From positions 1-13,717 of the forward strand of contig CADCRB010000156.1 in the NCBI GenBank assembly GCA_902803745.1: a DNA stretch of 13,717 nt, given 5' to 3'. Numbering within the stretch: the stretch's first letter is position 1; the number at the start of each line of letters is the position of its first letter. The position numbers and the translations under genes are program-made. Below are positions 6,296 to 13,097 of this stretch, one piece after another. The notes below the pieces were generated by a model that was not told the DNA's origin, did not search any database, and saw nothing but the letters and a program-made list of their open reading frames with translations. Source of the DNA: an uncultured Lachnospiraceae bacterium. Lineage in GTDB: Bacteria > Bacillota > Clostridia > Lachnospirales > Lachnospiraceae.

Positions 6296-7074
6296 TATTT
6301 GATACACATGCCCATTATGATGATAAAAGATTTGATAATGACAGAGATGAGCTTCTGAGATATCGCCTGGGAGAAGCCGGCATAGGAAGAATAGTGAACG
6401 TTTCCTCTGATCTGTCATCTCTTGATGCTTCAAATGATTTGTCCTTGAATTACAGTAATGTCTATGCAGCTTTGGGGCTGCATCCCTCAGAGATAAAAGA
6501 TTTTTCTTATGAAATATGTTTACGTATTATTGAAATGGCTGAGAAGAATGATAAGGTTCGAGCCATAGGAGAGATAGGATTGGATTATCATTACGGAACA
6601 AATGATATAGCCTGGCAGAAGACATGTTTTGGTGAGCAGATAAAAACAGCAGAGAAATTAAACCTTCCTATAATAGTCCATTCCAGAGATGCGGCCAGGG
6701 ATACCTTAGACGTTATCCGGGAATATTATACGGGAAGGAAGGGCCGAATTAACGGAGTGATACACTGCTTTTCCTATTCTTACGAGGAAGCTCTTAGATA
6801 TATTGATCTTGGATTTCTGATAGGCGTCGGAGGTGTAGTCACATATAAGAATGGACGGAAATTAAAGGAAGTTGTATACAATATACCGCTGGAAAAGATC
6901 GTAGTGGAAACGGATTGCCCTTATCTTTCACCAGAGCCGCACCGCGGCAAAAGGAATAGTTCACTTTACATTCCCTATATTTTACAGACAATAGCAGATA
7001 TAAAGGGTGTTACGGAAGAAGAAGTGGAACGGATAACATATAATACAGCATGTACTTTATTTGGTGTTTCATGA
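6292..7074 (+). CDS. TatD family metal-dependent hydrolase (putative DNase)
   Basis: A 260-residue TIM-barrel metal-dependent nuclease of the amidohydrolase superfamily; relatives degrade DNA 3'-5' and act in repair or DNA turnover. All metal ligands are visible: H6 and H8 in FDTHAHYDD, E94 in AIGEIGLDYHY, H130 in LPIIVHSRDA, H158 in GVIHCFS and D208 in VETDCPYLSPEPHRG. The C-terminal YNTACTLFGVS resembles the family ending (N-x-x-LF). It starts in an ATGA overlap with the permease gene and ends in another ATGA overlap with rsmA. The tatD-rsmA order is a common Firmicute arrangement (compare yabD-ksgA in Bacillus, where the primase-like nuclease RnmV lies between them). No rnmV gene is present here. 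The precise physiological substrate is unknown. Confidence 0.94.
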   Translation: MIFDTHAHYDDKRFDNDRDELLRYRLGEAGIGRIVNVSSDLSSLDASNDLSLNYSNVYAALGLHPSEIKDFSYEICLRIIEMAEKNDKVRAIGEIGLDYHYGTNDIAWQKTCFGEQIKTAEKLNLPIIVHSRDAARDTLDVIREYYTGRKGRINGVIHCFSYSYEEALRYIDLGFLIGVGGVVTYKNGRKLKEVVYNIPLEKIVVETDCPYLSPEPHRGKRNSSLYIPYILQTIADIKGVTEEEVERITYNTACTLFGVS

Positions 7075-7919
7075 AAACGGATCATCTGGTAAATCATACA
7101 AGGGATTTAATGAAAAAGTATAACTTCGTTGCCAGTAAACGATTCGGTCAGAATTTTATTACTGAGCCTAAAGTCCTTGAAGATATGGTAAAAGCCTCTC
7201 ATTTGGGAAAGGGAGAAAATGTGCTGGAAGTAGGTCCCGGTTTGGGAACCCTTACGGAATATCTGTCAGAAGCTGCCGACAAAGTGTACGCTGTAGAGGT
7301 AGACAGTAATCTTATACCGATACTGGAGGAGACGCTGAGTGATTGCAGAAATATCCAGATCATAAATCAGGATATAATGAAAACGGATATTTCTGATTTA
7401 ATGCAGGATAAACCGTTTAGGATAATAGCAAATCTTCCATATTATATTACGACTCCTGTAATAATGTCATTTCTGGAATCTCGTGTTCCCTGCAGATCCA
7501 TTACAGTAATGGTCCAAAAGGAAGTGGGAGAGCGAATGACGGCAGACCCGGGGAGTAAGAACTACGGTGCGCTATCATTGGCAGTCAAATACTACACCGA
7601 TCCGTCTGTTGTAAGGAAGGTACCGGCAGGATGCTTCTTTCCTGTACCCAAGGTGGATTCCGTGATCGTTCATATGGATGTGTCCTCCAAAAAAGGTTAT
7701 ATTGTAAAAGATGAGAAGATGCTCTTTTCTCTCATCCGGGGAGCTTTTAATCAAAGAAGAAAAACATTGATAAACGCACTTTCGGGATATTCGGAAATTA
7801 ATATTTCAAAGGAAACTATAGCAGAAGCCGTATCCCAGATAGATGCAAAACCCACAGTAAGAGGAGAAGAACTTTCACTTGCGGATTTTGTGATGCTTTC
7901 AGATATTCTTTCGGCGTGA
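7071..7919 (+). CDS. rsmA: 16S rRNA (adenine1518-N6/adenine1519-N6)-dimethyltransferase RsmA (KsgA)
   Basis: SAM-dependent enzyme that dimethylates two adjacent adenosines in helix 45 near the 3' end of 16S rRNA, a late small-subunit maturation step; loss gives kasugamycin resistance in other bacteria. Seen in order (282-residue form): FGQNFI (25-30), the SAM motif LEVGPGLGTLT (52-62), the acidic VEVD at the end of strand 2, the catalytic NLPYY (121-125), PVPKVDS, and GAFNQRRKTL (234-243) with a helical C-terminal domain. The frame is open back to an ATG at 7050, but the ATG at 7071 overlaps the tatD stop as ATGA, exactly as at the preceding junction, and gives the expected N-terminus. There is no Shine-Dalgarno sequence, so initiation probably depends on coupling. 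Confidence 0.95.
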   Translation: MKTDHLVNHTRDLMKKYNFVASKRFGQNFITEPKVLEDMVKASHLGKGENVLEVGPGLGTLTEYLSEAADKVYAVEVDSNLIPILEETLSDCRNIQIINQDIMKTDISDLMQDKPFRIIANLPYYITTPVIMSFLESRVPCRSITVMVQKEVGERMTADPGSKNYGALSLAVKYYTDPSVVRKVPAGCFFPVPKVDSVIVHMDVSSKKGYIVKDEKMLFSLIRGAFNQRRKTLINALSGYSEINISKETIAEAVSQIDAKPTVRGEELSLADFVMLSDILSA

Positions 7920-7926
7920 ACAAAGA

Positions 7927-7967
7927 TTGTTGTATATAGAGATTTTGTGTTACAATCATAGATTGTA
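7927..7967 (+). promoter_or_regulatory. Promoter with overlapping 7-3-7 dyad upstream of the TPR/AAA-like gene
   Basis: TTGTTG (7927-7932) and TACAAT (7951-7956) are 18 bases apart, and the -10 box is preceded by TGT, giving an extended -10. The -10 box is itself the left arm of a perfect dyad, TACAATC (7951-7957), ATA, GATTGTA (7961-7967), which covers the predicted start near 7963. A further half-site GATTGT lies at 7925-7930 by the -35 box. Three copies of one half-site across the promoter suggest an operator, though the bound protein is unknown. Confidence 0.5.
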
Positions 7968-7972
7968 TGAAG

Positions 7973-8028
7973 GCGGAGAAGAGGAATTCCGCATAATGAT
8001 ATTTTGTTTTTATGAACGGCAAAGCCGT
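7973..8028 (+). other. Structured 5' leader with two hairpins
   Basis: The leader of the 957-residue gene can form a stem GCGGA (7973-7977) / TCCGC (7988-7992), whose loop exposes AGAGGA (7980-7985), and a tight stem ACGGC (8016-8020) / GCCGT (8024-8028) with an AAA loop. The second stem ends just before the AGAGG ribosome site of the large gene (8035-8039). No known riboswitch was recognised. Confidence 0.4.
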
Positions 8029-8046
8029 GACTGCAGAGGCGTGTAG
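7996..8046 (+). CDS. Possible 16-residue leader peptide
   Basis: A short frame MIFCFYERQSRDCRGV begins at an ATG about ten bases after AGAGGA and stops at TAG (8044-8046), two bases before the TTG start of the 957-residue gene. Ending so close to a weak TTG start would permit translational reinitiation. It spans the second leader hairpin. The peptide resembles nothing I know, and a chance frame of this length is quite possible. Confidence 0.25.
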   Translation: MIFCFYERQSRDCRGV

Positions 8047-8048
8047 TT

Positions 8049-10922
8049 TTGGATAAGTACGAAAAAAAAGTCAGAGTTAATCAGATAATTTCTTGTATCA
8101 AAAACGGTGAATATCACGAAGCGCAGGAAATTGCGGATACAATAGACTGGCGTCAGGAAAAAAGCATCCGGACGCTCAGGATGGTGAGTGAAGTATATAA
8201 GATCAATAAAAGATATGAAGATTCACTAGCTGTATTGAGTCTGGCATACGAGAAGGATCCGGAAGATCCGATAAAGAGAAAAATCGTATACGATCTTTGT
8301 GAGCTTGCTATAAAAATGGGCCAGTTTGGAATAGCTGTACGTTATATGAAAGAGTTTTCAAAGCTTGCGCCCAAAGATCCGGGCAGATATATCCTGCAGT
8401 ACAGGCTGCTTAAGGCGACAGATGCAGATTATGGAGAAAGAATAGAACTTCTGGAAGAATTTAAGAGCAGGCATTTCGGGGACTTTGATGGCAGATGGGC
8501 GTATGAGCTGGCTTATCTGTACCATCTTACCGGAAAGGGTGAGAAGTGTGTGGAATGCTGTAATGAAATCGCTCTCTGGTTTGTAACAGGTCCAGTTGTG
8601 ATAAAAGCCCTTAAATTAAAAAGAGAACATGAGCCCCTTTCTTATGAAGAGGAGCAGAAGATTCTGAATTCAGATCACGGAATATCCGATGAAGAGATCC
8701 TTTATCAGAAAAAGCATAATACTGATACAGCTCCGGTTTATATGGATACCACACCGGTAATAGGTGATGGATACAGTACCAGAGACGCAGAAGACAGATT
8801 TCAGTCGGGAGGAGCAACATATAGCGCTGATGGGCTTTCCGTGGAAGCATATGCATTGCAGGAAAATAATGATATTCAAGCCGGGGCTTATGGTCCGGCG
8901 ACAGTTTCTCCTGAACTAAATATCGAAGTTAAAAAGGTTGATGCCTCATTCGAACCGACTATCAGGATGGCAGAAAAGAAAACCGGGCCTTCTATAATGT
9001 CGAGGGAAACAAATGTGCTTCCGGATGTCAGTAAAAATATATCTCAGTCTTTCAATTCAGAAAATCCTGTCGTAGAACCGGTTTCTCAGACCGTGTCTGA
9101 GCCTGTTACTGTAACTGAACAGACCATGCATTCTGCAGTTGAAGAACAAACCGCGGCCATACCACCTGTAGAGCTTTCGGCTCCTCTTGCCGGAGATGCC
9201 ATTTCAAATACTGGAACCATTGCCCAGCAGGAGATATCCGTTAATCTTGACAAATTCAGTACAATGAACCTTCAGCAGGAACTCAGGGAAAACATGGAGA
9301 AACTCCAGGCAGAGACCGGGGAGCCTATTCGGGAAAAAGAGGAGAAGCTTCCGGACAGAGTGGCGGAGCCGGATAAGGAGCTTACAGAACTGAAAGCGGA
9401 ATCAAATACACGTCCTATGACAGCTGTATCTGTAAATACACCTGTCCCGACAGAACCTGTACGTACTACGGATCCAACTGCTCCTTCATCGAATGAATTA
9501 AGCTCTGAGGAAATTGCATCTAAAATTTCAAGAGTACCGGTACCGGATCAGTTTAGAAATATGATATCTCAAGAAATGGACGGGCAGATGCAGCTTAATG
9601 TTCCTGAAGACGATCCGGTTGAAGAAAAACAGATCACCGGCCAGATGGATATTGAGAGCATTCTTGCAGAATGGGATAAATTGCAGGAAGAGGCAAAGGA
9701 GAGACGGATAAAGGCAGCAATGCAAAAGTCTCTGGATCAGACAAATGAGCTCGTGAAACCGTTAGCCGGTGTGTTAACCGGATACGAGCTGCCTAAGGTT
9801 GAGGATAAGGAAAAAGATATTTCCGAATCAGAATCAGAGCCGGAAAGACTGCCGTATCAGCCTGTAATGCCAGACAATACGGCTTACAGTGCTCCGATTT
9901 TGGGATCCGTTGGTTCAACAGATGATCCAATAGTGTCAGATCTGGAGGATTCACTTGATACTAAAACACAGGAATCCAATAATGAAGCAGAAACGGATTA
10001 CCCTTCAGAAATGGAAACTGCTCCAAAAGAAGATACATTTGGGGAGAGCGTACCTCAGCAAGAGGATATAGAAGATAATGGGGAGGAGGAAGAAGAAAAA
10101 GATGCGGTGGCGTCGACCAGAAAAACCCCTCATTTTGTAACCTATGAGACTGTGGAACTTCCATCCGTTTTTGACAGCTTTTTGAATATAAAGGGTCTGG
10201 CACCCCAGCTTAAGGAGGCCGAAGAAAGAATCTCTATGGAGGGATTCCATGGAAATGTTCTTATTGTGGGTAGTGAGCATGCTGCCAGAATGGAATTGAT
10301 ACAGGCCATAGTACGTGATATGGGCGAAAGGGAATCGAGGGGAGAGATCAAAGCAGCTGCCATAGATGCAGATACATTTAATAATAAGGATGTGGATAAA
10401 TCATTAAGAGCCCTCTCTGGTAATGTCCTTGTGATAGAAGGAGCGGGAAGGCTTTCAGATGACGCTATGAATGCTCTGCTATCTGTCCTTTCTGATTCAA
10501 AGGCAGATGCATCAGAGGAATCAAAATCCCGCGAAACAGGCCTGAGTATCCTGGTCATTTTGGAGGATTCTAAAGGAGGAGCCAAAAACCTTGGCGAATA
10601 TAATGGATTCAGCGAGGTATTTGATGTTCTGATTGATATTCCTACGCTCAGCAATGATTATCTTGTAGATCATGCCAAAAGCTATGCTATGGAAAAATAC
10701 TACACTTTGGATGATATGGCAGTATTGGCGCTGTATCAGAGGATTGATGAACGGCAGACATCAGATCATGTCGTGACATCTGATGAAGTAGAGCATATAA
10801 TAGATGCAGCGATAAAAAAAGCAAATAAGAAAAACCTGAAGCACCTCGGGGATGTGTTGTTCGGAAAAAGGTATAACGATGAGGATTTGATAGTGCTGAG
10901 GGAAAAGGATTTTGCAAAATAA
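8049..10922 (+). CDS. Large TPR-like protein with disordered middle and degenerate AAA+-like C-terminal domain
   Basis: A 957-residue protein, probably cytoplasmic, with no signal peptide or membrane helix. Residues 1-190 are paired helices with tetratricopeptide-like spacing (for example YHEAQEIAD, YEDSLAVLSLAYEKDPEDP, GQFGIAVRYMKEFSKLAPKDP), a protein-binding platform. Residues about 200-690 are Pro/Glu/Ser/Thr/Val-rich and acidic, probably disordered, with a few helical islands (403-435 and 530-575). Residues about 695-935 follow the layout of SpoVK/CbbX-type AAA+ ATPases: GNVLIVGSEHAARME at the Walker A place (735-749) lacks GxGK[ST]; GNVLVIEGAGRL (791-802) at Walker B has E797-G798 in place of D-E; the Arg-finger position (SEVF, 855-858) lacks Arg. 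A C-terminal helical lid follows, with YYTLDDMAVLALYQRI. ATP hydrolysis is therefore unlikely. The start is TTG with AGAGG nine bases upstream; no in-frame ATG exists before codon 45. Close to glgB (22 bases), so probably cotranscribed. No precise function can be given. Confidence 0.8.
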   Translation: MDKYEKKVRVNQIISCIKNGEYHEAQEIADTIDWRQEKSIRTLRMVSEVYKINKRYEDSLAVLSLAYEKDPEDPIKRKIVYDLCELAIKMGQFGIAVRYMKEFSKLAPKDPGRYILQYRLLKATDADYGERIELLEEFKSRHFGDFDGRWAYELAYLYHLTGKGEKCVECCNEIALWFVTGPVVIKALKLKREHEPLSYEEEQKILNSDHGISDEEILYQKKHNTDTAPVYMDTTPVIGDGYSTRDAEDRFQSGGATYSADGLSVEAYALQENNDIQAGAYGPATVSPELNIEVKKVDASFEPTIRMAEKKTGPSIMSRETNVLPDVSKNISQSFNSENPVVEPVSQTVSEPVTVTEQTMHSAVEEQTAAIPPVELSAPLAGDAISNTGTIAQQEISVNLDKFSTMNLQQELRENMEKLQAETGEPIREKEEKLPDRVAEPDKELTELKAESNTRPMTAVSVNTPVPTEPVRTTDPTAPSSNELSSEEIASKISRVPVPDQFRNMISQEMDGQMQLNVPEDDPVEEKQITGQMDIESILAEWDKLQEEAKERRIKAAMQKSLDQTNELVKPLAGVLTGYELPKVEDKEKDISESESEPERLPYQPVMPDNTAYSAPILGSVGSTDDPIVSDLEDSLDTKTQESNNEAETDYPSEMETAPKEDTFGESVPQQEDIEDNGEEEEEKDAVASTRKTPHFVTYETVELPSVFDSFLNIKGLAPQLKEAEERISMEGFHGNVLIVGSEHAARMELIQAIVRDMGERESRGEIKAAAIDADTFNNKDVDKSLRALSGNVLVIEGAGRLSDDAMNALLSVLSDSKADASEESKSRETGLSILVILEDSKGGAKNLGEYNGFSEVFDVLIDIPTLSNDYLVDHAKSYAMEKYYTLDDMAVLALYQRIDERQTSDHVVTSDEVEHIIDAAIKKANKKNLKHLGDVLFGKRYNDEDLIVLREKDFAK

Positions 10923-10944
10923 AGGATCCTTACGGGGGGACATG

Positions 10945-12915
10945 ATGGCAGAAAAAAAGAAATTACCTGAAACAAAGACCATTCGCAAAAAGGCGGTAAA
11001 ACTTCCTAAAGTAAAGAAGACAGATAAGGTTTTTTTTAGTAAAGACGACGCATATTATTTTGGACAGGGTGTGCACTATGATATATATAAGAAACTGGGA
11101 GCACATCCTTCTGCGGAAGACGGCAAGGAAGGATATTTCTTCGCTGTATGGGCTCCTCATGCAAAATATGTTTCTGTGACCGGTGAATTTAACGGATGGG
11201 ACACCGGGGCTGATGCTATGACTTGTGATAATGAGGTAGGCGTGTGGTTTAAATTCATTCCCGATGTCAAAGAAGGCGCTATGTATAAGTATTATATTGT
11301 CAGCGCAGCCGGAGAGGGACTGTATAAAGCCGATCCTTACGCAAGCTTTGCGGAGGAGAGGCCCGGGACGGCCTCAAGGACTTTTGACATAAGCCGCTTT
11401 GCATGGAAAGACAATAAATGGATGAAAGACCGTGCAAAGAAGGATATAAAAAAAGAGCCAATGGCAATATATGAATGCCATATAGGTTCCTGGATGAAGC
11501 ATCCTACGGAGGAAAATGACGGATTCTATTCATACAGAGAGTTTGCTGACAGGATATGCGAATATCTGAAGGATCTGCCGTATACACATATTGAGCTTAT
11601 GGGCATAGCAGAGCATCCATTTGATGGCTCCTGGGGCTATCAGGTAACAGGCTATTATGCTCCCACCTCCAGGTATGGGAATCCTGATGATTTCAGATAT
11701 CTGGTAAATAAGCTTCATGAGCAGGGAAAGGGTGTGATACTTGACTGGGTACCCGCGCATTTCCCTAGAGATGCCCATGGACTAGCGAATTTTGACGGTG
11801 AGCCTTGTTATGAATATGCCGATCCTAAAAAAGGGGAGCATCCTGATTGGGGAACCAAGATATTTGATTATGGCAGGAGTGAAGTAAAGAACTTCCTTAT
11901 TGGTAATGCGATATACTGGATGGAAGAGTTTCATATCGACGGTCTCAGGGTCGATGCTGTAGCCTCCATGCTGTATCTTGATTATGGAAAAAGGGATGGT
12001 CAATGGGTCGCTAATAAATATGGCGGAAACAAAAATCTGGAAGCCATAGAGTTTTTTAAGCATCTGAATTCCTGCGTGTTGGGTAAGTACCCCGGTGCAA
12101 TGATGATAGCAGAGGAATCCACAGCCTGGCCGAAGGTTACCGGAAATGTTGAAGACGATGGATTGGGCTTTTCCTTCAAGTGGAATATGGGGTGGATGCA
12201 TGATTTCTGTGATTATATGAAGCTGGATCCCTATTTCAGAAAAAATAATCACTACAAGATGACCTTTGCTATGAGTTATAATGCGGCTGAGAGTTATATC
12301 CTTGTTTTGTCGCATGATGAAGTAGTACACCTGAAATGCTCTATGCTTGGCAAAATGCCTGGGTATACAGTGGATAAATTTGCCAATCTCAGAACAGGAT
12401 ATGCTTTTATGATGGGACATTCCGGTAAAAAGCTTCTGTTTATGGGGCAGGAATTCGGACAGGAACGGGAGTGGAGTGAGGCAAGGGAAATTGACTGGTT
12501 TTCTCTTGAGGATCCTCTGCATAAGGGTATGCAGCTATGGTTCGGTGATCTTTTACGTCTTTATAATAAGTATCCCGCAATGTATGAACTTGACGGCGGA
12601 TTTGAGGGTTTCCGCTGGATAAATGCAGATGATACAGAAAAGAGTATTTATTCATTTTACAGGCAGGATCATACCGGTAAGAACAATATTCTGTTTGTGA
12701 TGAATTTTACGCCAATGGAACGTGCAGATTACAGAGTCGGAGTACCCAGAGAAGGCAAATATTCTTTGTTGCTGAATTCCGATGAGAAGAAATACGGGGG
12801 AAACGGAATGGAAATCCCCGCTACACTTAAGTCAGAGGCTATACCGTGGGATGGACAGCCGTATTCAATAGGGTTTAAGCTTGCCCCTTTTGGATCAGCG
12901 GTCTTCAAATTTTAA
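10945..12915 (+). CDS. glgB: 1,4-alpha-glucan branching enzyme GlgB (GH13)
   Basis: Cuts an alpha-1,4-glucan chain and rejoins it through an alpha-1,6 link, making branches in glycogen. The 656-residue form has a Lys-rich leader of about 30 residues, a CBM48/N-terminal beta domain (about 50-140, with FFAVWAPHAKYVSVTGEFNGW), the GH13 barrel and a C-terminal beta domain. Barrel motifs are intact: ELMGIAEHPFDGSWGYQVTGYYAPTSRYG, DWVPAHF, nucleophile D337 in GLRVDAVASML, acid/base E390 in IAEESTAWP, and D458 in SHDEVVH. The absence of most of the long N-terminal extra domain of E. coli GlgB is common in Firmicutes. The start is ambiguous between adjacent ATG codons at 10942 and 10945; the G-rich ribosome site GGGGGG (10934-10939) is better spaced for 10945. 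No glgA, glgC or glgP is present in the window, so glgB is separate from a classic glg operon and sits behind the TPR/AAA-like gene. Confidence 0.96.
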   Translation: MAEKKKLPETKTIRKKAVKLPKVKKTDKVFFSKDDAYYFGQGVHYDIYKKLGAHPSAEDGKEGYFFAVWAPHAKYVSVTGEFNGWDTGADAMTCDNEVGVWFKFIPDVKEGAMYKYYIVSAAGEGLYKADPYASFAEERPGTASRTFDISRFAWKDNKWMKDRAKKDIKKEPMAIYECHIGSWMKHPTEENDGFYSYREFADRICEYLKDLPYTHIELMGIAEHPFDGSWGYQVTGYYAPTSRYGNPDDFRYLVNKLHEQGKGVILDWVPAHFPRDAHGLANFDGEPCYEYADPKKGEHPDWGTKIFDYGRSEVKNFLIGNAIYWMEEFHIDGLRVDAVASMLYLDYGKRDGQWVANKYGGNKNLEAIEFFKHLNSCVLGKYPGAMMIAEESTAWPKVTGNVEDDGLGFSFKWNMGWMHDFCDYMKLDPYFRKNNHYKMTFAMSYNAAESYILVLSHDEVVHLKCSMLGKMPGYTVDKFANLRTGYAFMMGHSGKKLLFMGQEFGQEREWSEAREIDWFSLEDPLHKGMQLWFGDLLRLYNKYPAMYELDGGFEGFRWINADDTEKSIYSFYRQDHTGKNNILFVMNFTPMERADYRVGVPREGKYSLLLNSDEKKYGGNGMEIPATLKSEAIPWDGQPYSIGFKLAPFGSAVFKF

Positions 12916-12967
12916 TTTATTTTCCATATATAGAAGATAAATGCTCGGGAATAACTATATTCTGGGG

Positions 12968-12998
12968 TTTAGGTGAGGTATTTTTGTACCGATATAAT
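12968..12998 (+). promoter_or_regulatory. Promoter before the final gene: sigma-28/sigma-D-like, overlapping a perfect TATAAT
   Basis: ACCGATAT (12988-12995) is close to the flagellar sigma-D/sigma-28 -10 consensus GCCGATAT, with TTTA (12968-12971) sixteen bases upstream as a weak -35 match to TAAA. The same DNA carries a perfect sigma-A -10 box TATAAT (12993-12998), but without a good TTGACA partner. Either start would give a leader of about 90-100 bases that contains a stem-loop. Confidence 0.45.
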
Positions 12999-13042
12999 TA
13001 AGAGAGGCAATAAAAGGATTTATGTCTGGAAAATAATTACTT

Positions 13043-13068
13043 CCACTGATCAGTGATAACATCAGTGG
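13043..13068 (+). repeat. Inverted repeat in the leader of the final gene
   Basis: CCACTGAT (13043-13050) and ATCAGTGG (13061-13068) are perfect 8-base arms around a ten-base centre. The left arm also begins an independent 12-base palindrome CACTGATCAGTG (13044-13055), so two alternative folds compete, or three ATCAGTG-type half-sites form a protein-binding site. There is no T-run after it, so it is not an ordinary intrinsic terminator of glgB. Confidence 0.55.
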
Positions 13069-13097
13069 TTGGAGTACAAAAGACAAGGAGGTACAAA

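Noticed and set aside
7050..7070. Longer start for rsmA at ATG 7050.
   Set aside because: It would overlap tatD by 25 bases, while 7071 gives the same ATGA overlap as the previous junction and the expected N-terminus.
7968..8040. Possible c-di-GMP (GEMM) or other riboswitch in the leader, because of a GGCAAAGCC stretch.
   Set aside because: The stretch is a short self-paired hairpin; the other conserved GEMM blocks and the receptor are absent, and no other known riboswitch core could be matched.
8012..8056. 14-codon frame MNGKAVTAEACSFG overlapping the TTG start of the large gene.
   Set aside because: No ribosome site precedes its ATG; the overlapping 16-codon frame at 7996 has a better one.
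10142..10654. 170-residue open frame on the minus strand, Ser/Arg rich.
   Set aside because: It is antisense to the AAA-like domain of the large gene and has a composition typical of reverse-strand shadows.
11782..12522. 246-residue open frame on the minus strand.
   Set aside because: It lies wholly antisense to the conserved GH13 barrel of glgB, and its translation shows no recognisable domain; it is a codon-usage shadow.
12916..12970. Terminator after glgB.
   Set aside because: Only a weak GAATA/TATTC stem is visible and no T-run follows it; I could not support an intrinsic terminator.
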